This document shows, piece by piece, positions 9,921 through 20,165 of a DNA stretch of 64,000 nt (positions are counted from its first letter, which is position 1; every line of letters starts with the position of its first letter). The DNA is from Pisolithus tinctorius (lineage: Eukaryota; Basidiomycota; Agaricomycetes; Boletales; Pisolithaceae). A model generated the notes under the pieces. It had not been told where the DNA came from, searched no databases, and saw only the letters and a program-made list of their open reading frames with translations. A program made the translations under genes and the position numbers. The DNA is taken from the NCBI GenBank assembly GCA_024663395.1, contig JANFAH010000132.1, positions 1 through 64,000 of the forward strand, given 5' to 3'.

Positions 9921-12900
9921 CCGGGGTCATACCCAAGGCTTCTCTGTTATGTTCGTGTTTCGGTCTGGTTAATGCTTTAGTGAAGATATCGGCCGTCATT
10001 TCGACCGTAGGGCAATATTTTAAGTCAATTATTTCTCTCTTCGCGCAGTCGCGAATAAAATGGTTTTTAGTATCAAAGTGTTTTGATCTTTGGTGGTATT
10101 GCGCATTTTTCGCAATCGCTAGCGCTGATTGGTTATCGCCGTAGAGCGTTGTAGCCTCTAACTGCGGGCGATCTAGTTCACTCAGTAGGTTTCGTAGCCA
10201 TATAATTTCGCGCGTTGCGTTTGCCATCGATATGTATTCGGCTTCTGCCGTGGAGAGAGCCACGTGATTTTGTTTCTTTGAGTACCATGTGATCGCGCCC
10301 TGGTTGAGGGCGGATACGTATCCTGAAATTGATATCCGATCATCGTCGTTAGCGAAGTCGGCATCTGAATACATAATTAATTTATTATGTTCGGGATGAG
10401 TTGGATCGGCTTTATAGGTGATCCCATAGTTTTTAGTTCCCGCTAGATATCTTAGTATTCTTTTTGCTGCTGTCCAATGGGACAAGTCGGGATTTGCCGT
10501 GAAGGATGCGAGTCTATTGACCGCATACGTTATATCGGGCCTTGTGGCCACTGATGCATACATTAGGTGCCCTATGAGTGTTGCGTAGTTGCCGCTAGGT
10601 ACACCTTCGGCCTCGGTGTCACGTGGGCTTAGCCGCGTGCCCGGATCGAGTGGAGTTTTGACTGGGTTTGCGTCGGTCATTCCATATTTTTGTAGTAGTC
10701 CCTCGATATAGCGTGTCTGGCTGAGGGTAATTGTTCCATTGGTGCGATTTCGTGTGATCTCAATCCCAACTAGTTTACTTGGGTCTCCGAGGTCTGTTAC
10801 CTCGAACATATTTTGTAGTTGTAATTTTAATTTAGTCATAAGTTCGGCAGTATTGGTGACGAGTACTAGGTCGTCTACCCATACCGTAATAATCTCGATC
10901 GTAGTCGAGGTTTTTCTTATGTATACACACGGATCGGAGTGGAGTCGAGCGAAGCCGACGGTTTGTAACTGGCCATTCAGCTCTTCGTTCCACTCTCGTC
11001 CGGATTGTTTCAATCCGTATAATGTTTTAATTAATTTGCATAAACGTCCGGTTTCGTCGTCGAAACCCTCGGGCTGTTCCATATATATTTCTTCTTTTAA
11101 TTTACCATTTAAGTATGCGCCCTTTACATCCATTTGTTGGATTTCCCAGTTTTGGGCGTTGGCCAATGATAAGATAAGGCGTATTGTTTCTAGTCTAACG
11201 ACTGGGGAATAGGTATCGTTGTAATCCATTCCCGGGACCTGGGAATACCCCCTGGCGACTAATCTCGCCTTGTATTTCTGGAGTACCCCGTCCCTGTCAT
11301 ATTTTCGGGTAAACACCCATTTATTTGATACGGGCTTACGCCCCTCTGGTGGATCTACTAATATCCATGTCCCTTTTTCTCGCAATTGTTGTAATTCGGC
11401 CTCTATGGCCTTTTGCCATTCCGGCCACTCAGGTGAGGCTTTAGCCTCTCGTAGTGTTTTGGGGTCACCTTCCCCCAGTGTGCTTTCATTGAATGCTAAG
11501 TATACTCGTTCCGCTGACGAGAGTTCGCGATTCTCCGATGTTTGATCATCGTTTAGCAATTCGTCCAAATCGGGTAATGGATCGTTCAACACGTTGTAAT
11601 CGTGTGACGTCCGGATCCTTTTGCTTCGCCTCATGGGCTCGTCAGGTGACTCTGTTTGTTTCCGTTTTGATTCCGCCTTATCGCTGACGGTCCTTTCTCC
11701 CTCGCCTCCAGTGTCTCCCCCTGCAAGCGGCAGGTCTCGAGGAGGCGGGTTGATTTCTGGATGGAATCGATAATTCCTCGAGGTACGTGTTTGTCTTGTG
11801 TGCGCGTCGAAGTACTGAACAGCGCGCGGGCCATCTAGGAAGCCCACAAATGGGTGCGCGTGCGATCTCGCATCCAGCTTGGAGATCGTTTGGTGCTCGT
11901 CGAGGATCCACACGCATGTTCCGAACTCTTGCAAGTGTGATACGTCGGGTTCTTGCCCATACCATCCCTCGTAGGGCGTTCTTTCATAGGTGCGTGTCCA
12001 TGCGCGATTGCGCACATAAACTGCATGACTTATGGCTTCGCACCACAGGAATTTCGGCATGTCTCTTGCCAGTAGCATCGCTCGTCCAAGCTCTACGACG
12101 GTGCGATTGAATCGCTCAGCTACGCCGTTCTGGGATGGCGAGTACGGTGCCGTAGGTTCTAACAGTATTCCTTTTTCTTTGCACCATGTTATCAGTGCGT
12201 TGTTGATGTATTCGGTCCCATTGTCGCATCTGATTCGTTTAGGGAGTATGTCTTTCTGTCTTTCCAACATCTGCACGTATTCTTTCACGCGTTCTGTTGC
12301 CTCCCCCTTTTGTTTCATGTAGTACGTCGTAGCATACCTTGTTGCATCATCGATAAATGATATATAGTATCAATGACCGTGTATGGATGTCGTACGTGAC
12401 GGCCCCCATACGTCCGTATGAGTTAATTCTCCCGCTGCCGAGGCCCGATGGGTTGCCTCGGATGGGTGAGGTTCGCGTGTCTGTTTAGCGGCAGTGCACG
12501 CCTCGCAATTGAAATCGGGCGAGTTCGGATCGACTTCGAACCCTTTCACTAACTTTTTTATGGAACAGGCGGCGCAGTCCGCTTATCCCAATATGGCCAA
12601 AGCGTTTATGCCATGTTTTCCACGAGGTTGTTTCACCAGCGAGACTGGTTTGCTCGCTCCTCGTAGGTACTGTAAATTGTAGCTCGTATAAATGATTTTT
12701 CCGCTTCCCCAGTGCGATGACGTCCCCTGAGGAATTGCGCAACTCGATCTGGCCTCCTCCACTGATGGAGCGGCCACCTTGTGCGTCTAAGCGGCCAATT
12801 GAAAATAGATTGTTAGGCGATGACGGCACATATAACACATCGCGTAAATTAACAGTGACTGTCCGGTCACCTATTTGGCTATTCACCGTGACTGTACCAC

Positions 12901-14308
12901 GTCCGGGTACGGCAGCTGGCTTGGTCCCTATCCCGGAGACTGTTTTGTCCGGTAGTACCTCGTAGGTAGTGAATGCTTCGCGATGAGCGCAGATGTGCGA
13001 TGTTGTAGCACTATCAGCCAACCACACGTACGCAGAATAAGCCTCTGATTTGGGGGACTTTGTATCTACACTTTCGGTAGAGGAGAATGCTACATCGTCT
13101 TTGGAGTCCGTATTCTCCACCGCGCGATGCGCCTTATCTGATCGTCCGGAGCGTTTACTAGACCGCTTCCTATCCCGATCTCTATCCCGGTCTCTATCCC
13201 GGTCTCCAGATCTCTGTCTTCGCCGTTTATCTTTGTTATCCGGGTTGGTCCAACACTCCTGAGTGGTGTGGCCAAACCGTCGGCAGTGTCCGCATTTAGG
13301 TTTATTCTTGAAGCGGCACTCGGAGGTTTTGTGATTGGTGCGACCGCATATGTCACACGGGCCAAGATGATCGGCCTTTCGTTTATTGCTCCCGCCGCTC
13401 TTGGCGTAATGCCCACTCTCTCCGCCTTCACGCTTGCGGCGTTCCCACTCGGTGCGGAGTAGCGATATTATCTCTTGCGTAGATATCTTTGTTGTTTGTG
13501 AGTGCGACCCTCCGAGGAAGCCGGAGGTATAGCTATCCCACGAGGTAGGGAGTGACGACAACAACACGGCCTGGAACTGGGGATCAGGCATGACGTCACC
13601 CATTTCATACAGCCGGTTCTGTAAGTCACGTAGTCTAGTGATATGATCGGGGAGGTCCGTGTCCTCCTGCGCCTTGAGGCCATAGATCTCGCGCCTAATA
13701 GCAGCGATGGACTGTTGGCCCTGAGTTTCGTGTACCACGTGTAGATTACGCCACAGCGTGGCGCTGGTCTCCGTCTCTGATTGGGCGTGGACGGTCTGAT
13801 CGTTAGCGAGATTTGCCATAAGCGTCGCATACGTGTGTTTGTCACGTTTCCGCCAGGCATTCAATTCGTCCGGCAGGGTCTCGGACGGCTGTGGGTCATC
13901 CCCTGTCACCATCTCGTATAGATCTTGGAGCCGAAGTACGGCGGCGATCTTCTTTTTCCACGCTGCCCAGTTATTAGAGGTGAGCTTCTCCGTCTTGACT
14001 ATTTTCATCTCTCCTTCTCGTCCTCTTTCTCTGGACCTGGCTCGTCCCTTCCCCTTCGACAACGCCGTCGTCGACGTCGAGGACCCATCGATGACTGGGC
14101 CCGGTCCTGTCGGTTGCGACGAGGGCCCCGCAACTGTGGGCGAACCTATTGGTGAGTTGGGCGTTACCTGAGGCGTCCTCGAGGCACTAGCTGACGCTAT
14201 CGGTGCTGCAGGTGAGGACGGCGTCGGTTCGTTGGTCTGTGCGTTAGGGGGTCCGTCCCCTTCGGGCGTCGTGCCTCGCGGATTGGCCGGCGCCCTTGCT
14301 CTCGACAT
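9916..14308 (-). pseudogene. Copia Gag-Pol polyprotein, interrupted by one frameshift and one stop
   Basis: The ATG at 14308 lies about 100 nt after the 5' LTR. In order: a Gag region; two CCHC-like zinc knuckles (CDICGRTNHKTSEC, CGHCRRFGHTTQEC) flanked by an Arg/Asp repeat; protease with WLADSATTSHIC (the usual DSG is DSA); pre-integrase zinc module (WHKRFGH then CEAC); integrase with catalytic Asp in DVWGPS, Asp in RCDNGTEY and Glu in NGVAERFNRT; copia reverse transcriptase with LVARGYSQ, QMDVKGAYLNG, LYGLKQS and WVDDLVL; and RNase H with STAEAEYIS and YGDNQSA. Two lesions break it: a frame change at the A6 run (12554-12559 on plus) inside the pre-integrase module, and an in-frame TGA at 12370-12372. 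Everything else is open, so it is either freshly dead or affected by sequence errors. Confidence 0.93.
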
Positions 14309-14397
14309 CTCTATTCTCCCCCTCCTGGCAGACAAGCGGGTGGATCTTCTCGGCTCTATATTGGTGGCTTGGCGACGAGGTCAGTTACGAGCAGACG

Positions 14398-14409
14398 GGG
14401 CTCATAACC
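14398..14409 (-). other. Primer-binding site complementary to the anticodon arm of initiator tRNA-Met
   Basis: Directly next to the 5' LTR the plus strand reads GGGCTCATAACC, which is the anticodon arm of eukaryotic initiator tRNA-Met (CAT anticodon). This is the internal half-tRNA priming known from Drosophila copia, rather than pairing to the tRNA 3' end as in yeast Ty1. The match is seen in the sequence; use as primer is inferred. Confidence 0.75.
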
Positions 14410-14750
14410 TGATAGGAACGATGCGTGCGCGGTGGCTGATGTTGGAGTAATCAGGTACAAGTGGGGTCGTGTACGGCAGTGCTCGGTTTAGGACTCAGCG
14501 TGTTCAGGCAGGACTGCGGGTCGACGAGGTGACGTTCTCGTCTCATAGGGATTCTATCCCCTGCGGTAGCTACCTTATATCTACGTCGTATATTTGATAT
14601 CTCGTCTGTTGGGGCGCGTCCACCCCTACTCCCGCCTTTGTATTTTTTTTGCTTTGTTTGTCCCCTTCTTGGGGTTATGACATATCTCCCGCGCTCTCTG
14701 CGCGTCATCGTTTCCTTATTTGGGTGTGACGGCGGATTGGTATTCCCACA
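14410..14750 (-). repeat. LTR (5' LTR of the copia element)
   Basis: 341 bp. Against the left LTR it has GATGTT for GACGTT and AAGTGGGG for AAGCGGGG, both CpG to TpG, and one T fewer in a T run. Right target duplication ATATT follows at 14751-14755. Confidence 0.95.
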
Positions 14751-14996
14751 ATATTTGATCGTGATTCTGTTATCAGGGAGCATGAACACATCAGCGACTC
14801 ACTTCCTTGTTACTTGCAGTCCCCGTCTGTCTGTGGTACAAACTTTTCAGTAAGCTACTTCCGTTACGGTACCCAAGGACAGCCACCGATGCCATTCGGC
14901 ACTTGCCGAGTTAAGGAGTGTATTTCAAATTACTACGCAGTCAAGTTCCCCTCGAGCATTACAAATTACCCCCTCAAACTTCCCCCTTACTATGTC

Positions 14997-15003
14997 TATA
15001 AAA
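14997..15003 (+). promoter_or_regulatory. TATA box of cyclin B1
   Basis: TATAAAA, 53 nt before the cyclin B1 start codon, in a block conserved with cyclin B2 (18394-18400). Confidence 0.6.
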
Positions 15004-15055
15004 TGGATTCCCTCCAGTCTCTTCGTCTCCCATTGTATCCTGATCTTCTACCACA

Positions 15056-15930
15056 ATGTCCAATACTATCAGCCTGAAGTATTTGCCCAACCTCACTCAT
15101 GACGTCGAAAGTCGTCTACACGGTGTGTCCTCATCCAGTCACCTAATGATTTAAATGATCTCATTCACGTCATCTTCTCACAGACTACATTGTGGATTGT
15201 GTAGTCAACGCGGTAGAGTTCTCGAAAGGAAATCCTTCCCCTCGTCGCTGCTGCCCCCCCTCGCAACTACCGGAGTTCGCACTCCTCAAACAGTTTGTGA
15301 CGAGGATGATAAAGAAATCCGGTGTCTCTGTCCATGGGATCGCAGTTGCCCTGGTCTATATCGACCGCCTGAAGCAGGAGGAATTGCTTACAAACTATGA
15401 AGGAGCAGTTTATGAACGCTTGTTCATAGGAGCTCTTATCTTAGCCTTGAAAGTACGTCTTCGCAACTTTCACATGTCTGCTAGACTTGAACGATACTTT
15501 CATCTCACAGCACCTGGGCCATGGTAATTCGACGACGAGTCACGATTGGGCAAGGATGAGCCTGTTGTTCAACCCCGCGCAAATTGAAGAAATGGAGCTG
15601 GAGTTTATCGTTGCATTGGATCGCAAACTGGGTGTTGCGGGCTTTGAGCTCCTTCTGCATCGGCTAGTGATTTTGCAGATCGTCAGCTCTCTGACCACTC
15701 CCAGAATATGTCCACTTCATGATAATTCGTGCCCGATGAGAGCCAACTTCTGGCCACCTCATCACTGCTACACGAACAGTTCACGCACATTACCAGTGTT
15801 GCAAGGGTGTGCTGACGTCAATAAACCTCTCCCCAAGACTCCCCGCCGAAATTACCTCCGCTCTTTGTTCTCGCTCGGCAGCGGCAGCTCTTTTAATTAC
15901 GCACACTCCATACCTTTGCGCGCTCACTGA
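15056..15930 (+). CDS. Cyclin-like protein B1 (Pcl/Pho80-type cyclin fold)
   Basis: Three exons: 15056-15122, 15184-15452 and 15511-15930, giving 251 residues. Cyclin-box landmarks are GVSVHGIAVALVYIDRLKQEE, ERLFIGALILALK, then AQIEEMELEFIVALDRKLGV. Start MSNTISLKYLPNL. Exon lengths are identical to those of B2 and both intron positions match cyclin A, showing descent of A and B from one gene. Intron 2 is 58 nt here but 57 nt in B2. The C-terminal half after RICPLHDNS is not part of the cyclin fold and is specific to this family. Its promoter region now abuts the copia LTR, about 300 bp upstream, which might alter expression. Confidence 0.8.
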
Positions 15931-16105
15931 ATCCTACCCTTACCATCATATCCTCGTTGCCTGAATCATGGTTAGTGGAAGTCGCCAATGCGAGAGCCTG
16001 GTGTTGGCACGATGTGCTATGTCTACCCGTCGAGTATCTCTGTTGACATTAGTTAACAAGCATGCACAGTAAGTCAGTTGTAATTAGCTTGGGAAATATT
16101 TAGTC

Positions 16106-16577
16106 GTGATTCCGTTAGCAGAGAGCATGACGAGCAATCTATACTATTCCACGAATCACTGTAGCAATTTGTGGCGTGTGGTCCAAAGCCCGGGATTTCA
16201 GCACGAAGCTCAACGGAAAGGTCATCGAAATAGGTATGAGGGTCGTGTTGTCCGCCAAACTCAAAGAGCAGAGGTTAGGTGGAGTTCGACGTTTACACTG
16301 GTATTTCCCCAAAACTAGGACGGTCAAGCGGAGGCTCGACCCGTTGGGGTGGATGATCGGAACGCTCTTTGTCACTGGCGAGTCACATGTAAATCCAGCG
16401 CTACGGCTTGCAGGAAGAAATCTTCCGGGAATGGATTTCAAAGTCGTCAATGACTCCCGCGTGTACGACTCGATAAAATGGCGAAGGGTTATGCCTGAAT
16501 GGGTTGGCGTTGTGGAGGAGCCAGTTCCTCTTCTCCGGTCTACTTCGACTGAACCTGGATCTGCCGAGCTACAGTAA
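16106..16577 (+). pseudogene. ORF X1, unrecognised and probably degenerate
   Basis: The open frame 16176-16577 contains RVVLSAKLKEQRLGGVRRLHW, which aligns with RVVLSVKLREERLDVVRLFHW of X2 (19491-19754). Flanking sequence also aligns at the DNA level. The two copies differ by indels and end differently, so at least one is decayed. No family was recognised. It is the third component of each tandem unit. Confidence 0.4.
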
Positions 16578-17004
16578 CACTTGTAATGGTACCCTGTGTG
16601 ATTCCGAAGTATGCAGACCTGAGCACAAAGATTTGTACGTATGTAATGATTTACCAAGTTGTTGTTTCGGCACACTACCGGTGTTCGGGGAAGAGCTAGA
16701 AAAGACTACCTTCGCGAGAAGCTTAGTCCCCAACGATCTTGAAAACATGGTAACTTACGCCCGTCAACACTGACCGCATTGCATTAGGTTGCATTCAATC
16801 GATATTTCTACATCGTAGTGGTCTCTGCAATGGTACCTCTTCCATAGTCGAACTCGGGCAACTGGAGCTCAGCGTAATTCAAGCAATGCATCGATAAGAT
16901 AGGCTACAACCTGTAAGGGATTCCTTTCCTGTCCGCGATGTGCACAGGCGCAGCGCCACTCGTCGCCCAGTTTGTAGAAGGGAAGAAACGGCTTGATAGG
17001 TCCG
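16578..17004. other. Spacer between the two tandem units
   Basis: About 430 bp separating unit 1 from unit 2. No gene seen; the junction of the duplication should lie here. Confidence 0.4.
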
Positions 17005-17126
17005 GTGGCTGTGAAGATTACACAATTTCTTTCTACCCCTCTCGACCAAAAAGAGGCATTTCCCCTATACTCATCCTACAAAATGGGTCTCCCCCTCAGT
17101 ATTCCTCTTGACACTTGACGTTCAAA

Positions 17127-17960
17127 ATGTCTACCACTATTGATCTCGAACAATTTGTCGAAATTTCCAACAACGCACGCCATCGTCTTTGTGGTATGTC
17201 TTCTTGCAATCCTCTACTATTCATCGCTCCTCACATTCTCATTCCAGACTATATCGTCGACTGTGTAGTTGACGCAGTTGATTTCGCAAGGGGATGCCCA
17301 CAAAATTACTGCTGCCCTCCACCCAATCAACCTGAATACGTCTGTCTGAGAAAGTTTGTTATCCTCCTCGTCACACTGTCGCACCCTTCGGTCCGCTCTA
17401 TTGCAGTTGCCTTGGTTTATATCGATCGTTTGATACTCACGGAACTCTTTGTACTTGATAACGCAGCCAGTGAACGCCTAGTTTTAGGATCCCTTATGTT
17501 GGCTAGTAAAGTGCGTGTACCTGATGGTCCACAGTTAACTGACGTGACTGATAGTTTACTTTAACAGCACCAGAGCGACGTCCCGCTCATAAATGGGGAC
17601 TGGAGTACTTTCAACTTGCCCTTCAGCCGAAAGGAGATTGACCAAATGGAGCTTGATTTTCTTGATGCTTTGGAATACGACCTGCAAGCCTCGGATGATG
17701 AACTGCTGAAGCACTCGCTTTCGATTGTCGAGATCCTTTCCTCTCTTCGACACCCGCGGTATTGTCCAGATCACAGCCCTTCACGCCCAATGAGCGCACA
17801 ATACTATCCCCCACACCACTACGCGGCGTCTGGTAGCTCGCAAACGTTAGCAGAATCCGGTGATCGCAGAGACATTGGTGGAACTCTTGCCACCTCCCGG
17901 GGGAAGAGCTGCCGTGCTTTGTGGAGGTGGCTACAACGCACTCGCATTCCCGCACATTAG
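17127..17960 (+). CDS. Cyclin-like protein A2 (Pcl/Pho80-type cyclin fold)
   Basis: Three exons: 17127-17193, 17248-17510 and 17568-17960, giving 240 residues. It is closely similar to A1 through the cyclin box (SHPSVRSIAVALVYIDRLIL, ERLVLGSLMLASK, FSRKEIDQMELDFLDALEYDL). It diverges most at the last 40 residues, ending RTRIPAH. Intron 1 is again 54 nt and stop-free; intron 2 is 57 nt. The promoter block 17005-17126 matches that of A1. Reading frame is intact, so both copies appear under coding constraint. Confidence 0.8.
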
Positions 17961-18393
17961 GCGGGTCGATTTGATGACCGTGTGGGGTAAATTACCCTAC
18001 CCTCATCGCTAGTGGAACCTTCCAATGTAATAGCCTAGCGTTGGCACACCTTTCTTTCACGTTACATTTACTATGCTTGTTTGTTATGTAGTTAAGTTAA
18101 TGCTTGAATCTAAGTTACCTGGACATATTTGATAGTAATTGTGTTAACAGAGAACATGATACACATCAGCAACTCGCTTCCTTGTTACCTGCAGTCCCCG
18201 TATGTACTACTGGGATCCTAAAAGCTGCCTATTCCTGTCGCACAAACTTTTCAGTACCTCTGTAATAGCACCCCGGAATAGTCAGTGATGCCGGTCGGTA
18301 CTTGCCGAGTTAAGGAGTACATTTCAAATTACTACGCAGTCAAGTTCCCCTCGAGCATTTCAAATTACCCCCTCAAACTTCCCCTTTACTGTC

Positions 18394-18400
18394 TATAAAA
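18394..18400 (+). promoter_or_regulatory. TATA box of cyclin B2
   Basis: TATAAAA, 53 nt before the cyclin B2 ATG, the same spacing as in B1. Confidence 0.6.
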
Positions 18401-18452
18401 TGGGTTCCCTCCAGTCTCTTCTTCTCCCACTGTATTCTGATCTTCGACCACA

Positions 18453-19326
18453 ATGGCCAACACTATCAACTTGAAGTACTTGCCCAACCTCACTCATCAC
18501 GTCGAGAGCCGTCTTCACGGTGTGTCCTCATCTAGTCACCTAATGATTTAAATGATCTCATTCTCATAATCTTTTCACAGACTACGTTGTTGATTGCGTA
18601 GTCAACGCAGTAGAGTTCTCGAGAGGAAATCTATTCCCTCATCGCTGCTGCCCCCCCTCGCAACTACCAGAGTTTGCACTCCTCAAACAGTTTGTGACGA
18701 GGATGATAAAGAAATCCGGTGTCTCTGTCTATGGAATCGCAGTTTCTCTGGTCTATATCGACCGCCTGAAGCGGGAGGAACTGCTTACAAACTATAAGGA
18801 AGCAATTTATGAACGTTTGTTCATAGGAGCTCTCATCTTAGCGTTGAAAGTACGTCTTCCCAACCTTCATATGTCTGCTAGACTTGAACGATATTTCCAC
18901 TCACAGCATATATGCCCTGGTGATTCGACGACGAGTTGCGATTGGGCAAAGGCGAGCCTATTGTTCAACAGAGTGCAAGTTGAAGAATTGGAACTAGAGT
19001 TTATCGGTGCATTGGATTGCAAACTTGACGTTGCGGGCTATGAGCTCCTCCTACACCAGCTAGTGATTTCCCAGATCGTCAGCTCTCTGACCACCCCTAG
19101 AATATGTCCACTCCATGACAATTCGCGCCCGATGAGAGCCAACTTCTGGTCACCTCATCACTACAACACGACGAGTTCGCGCACGTTACCGGTGCTGCAA
19201 GGGTGTGCCGACATCAATAAACCTCTTCCCAAGACTCCCTGCCGAAATTACTTCACCTCTTTGTTCCCGTTCAGTGGCGGCACATCTTTTAATTACGCCC
19301 ATTTCATGCCTGTCCGTGCCCACTGA
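18453..19326 (+). CDS. Cyclin-like protein B2 (Pcl/Pho80-type cyclin fold)
   Basis: Three exons: 18453-18519, 18581-18849 and 18907-19326, giving 251 residues, the same exon lengths as B1. Start MANTISLKYLPNL. Landmarks: GVSVYGIAVSLVYIDRLKREE, ERLFIGALILALK, VQVEELELEFIGALDCKLDV. Intron 2 is 57 nt without an in-frame stop, so retention would stay in frame, unlike in B1. The spacer between A2 and B2 is uninterrupted and is the empty counterpart of the copia insertion site. Confidence 0.8.
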
Positions 19327-19450
19327 ATTCCACCCTCATTATCATATCCTCGTTACCTGAACTATGTTAGTGGAAGCTGCCAGTTGACATGATGTGTAAC
19401 TAGGCAGTGTTTGAATCTACGAGAAATTTATATATCAAAGACGCGCTACC

Positions 19451-19754
19451 TTGTTACTTGCAGTCCCTTCACATGCACCAGTGAATACTCGTGGTGAGGT
19501 TCGAGGATCTGGCTGGAGAGATTGCCGACGGAGGATCCCCGGCAGAGCTCATTCGGGAGACGGACAAGGACCTATCCTTGCAGGGGGTGGTAGCACCAAG
19601 CTTGAGAAAGGTCATCAAGACGAGTTTGAGGGTGGTGTTGTCTGTGAAACTTCGGGAGGAGAGGCTGGATGTTGTTCGACTTTTTCACTGGGATTGCCTC
19701 GTGACTAAGATAGCAGTATCGTGCTCTTCCTCTTCTCTAGTCTACCTTGACTGA
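19451..19754 (+). pseudogene. ORF X2, unrecognised, probable remnant
   Basis: The frame 19491-19754 reads KVIKTSLRVVLSVKLREERL and ends SSSSLVYLD. It aligns with X1 over about 40 residues and diverges afterwards. No known domain was recognised. Confidence 0.4.
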
Positions 19755-20165
19755 CCATAGATCATGCCGACTTACAGCACTAGTGACGTGATCCCATAAA
19801 GCATGCAGTCAGACAACCCCCAATACTCTATAAACTCATGTTATTGTACTTCGAGACAATGATGTGTAAATAACCCACCACGAGGTTCATTCTCGTCGAT
19901 TCAGAGGATGTCCACTCACTGGCATAACACAATTTCATTGGTCAGTGCTGGCCACCCAAATGACAGGTCCTTGAGTTATGGGACTTAAGCAAGCAAAATC
20001 AATTGAGAGATGGTTTGTAACTTGACACAACACATCACAGAAGCTAGGCTGTGATGAACTCGGTGGATGACCTTTTGATAAAATATTTGACAATATCAAT
20101 GTACACGGTTCCACCATGAATTGCAAACGGCTTGTTACCCGAGGGGTTCAATAACCTCTACAAGG
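19755..20165. other. Spacer without recognisable gene
   Basis: About 410 bp between ORF X2 and the 3' end of KAE1. No gene or repeat recognised. Confidence 0.4.

Larger units (their letters stand above)
9567..14750 (-). mobile_element. Full-length Ty1/copia LTR retrotransposon, 5184 bp
   Basis: It is bounded by LTRs of 342 and 341 bp that begin TG and end CA, with a 5 bp direct repeat ATATT on both sides. Its coding strand is minus, so the right LTR is the element's 5' LTR. Order within Pol is protease, integrase, reverse transcriptase, RNase H, which defines copia rather than gypsy. The two LTRs differ by two C/T transitions, both at CpG, plus one base in a T run, so insertion is recent. 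The corresponding spacer in unit 2 of the tandem duplication is the empty site, so insertion followed the duplication or the element was lost cleanly from unit 2 (less likely). Confidence 0.95.
8434..19754. repeat. Tandem segmental duplication of a cyclin A - cyclin B - ORF X unit
   Basis: Unit 1 (about 8434-16577) and unit 2 (about 17005-19754) hold the same parts in the same order and orientation: a conserved promoter block, cyclin A, a conserved spacer, cyclin B, and a degenerate ORF X. Removing the 5.2 kb copia element and its target duplication makes the start-to-start distance A1-A2 about 3.37 kb and B1-B2 3.40 kb, so the units are collinear. Identity extends into introns and promoters. 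Cyclins A and B are themselves paralogues with introns at the same positions and phases, so at least two rounds of duplication are needed. Confidence 0.9.

Noticed and set aside
14638..14853. Open frame over the right LTR
   Set aside because: It is LTR sequence reading into flanking DNA, and the same frame exists in the left LTR (9751-9972); no protein motif.
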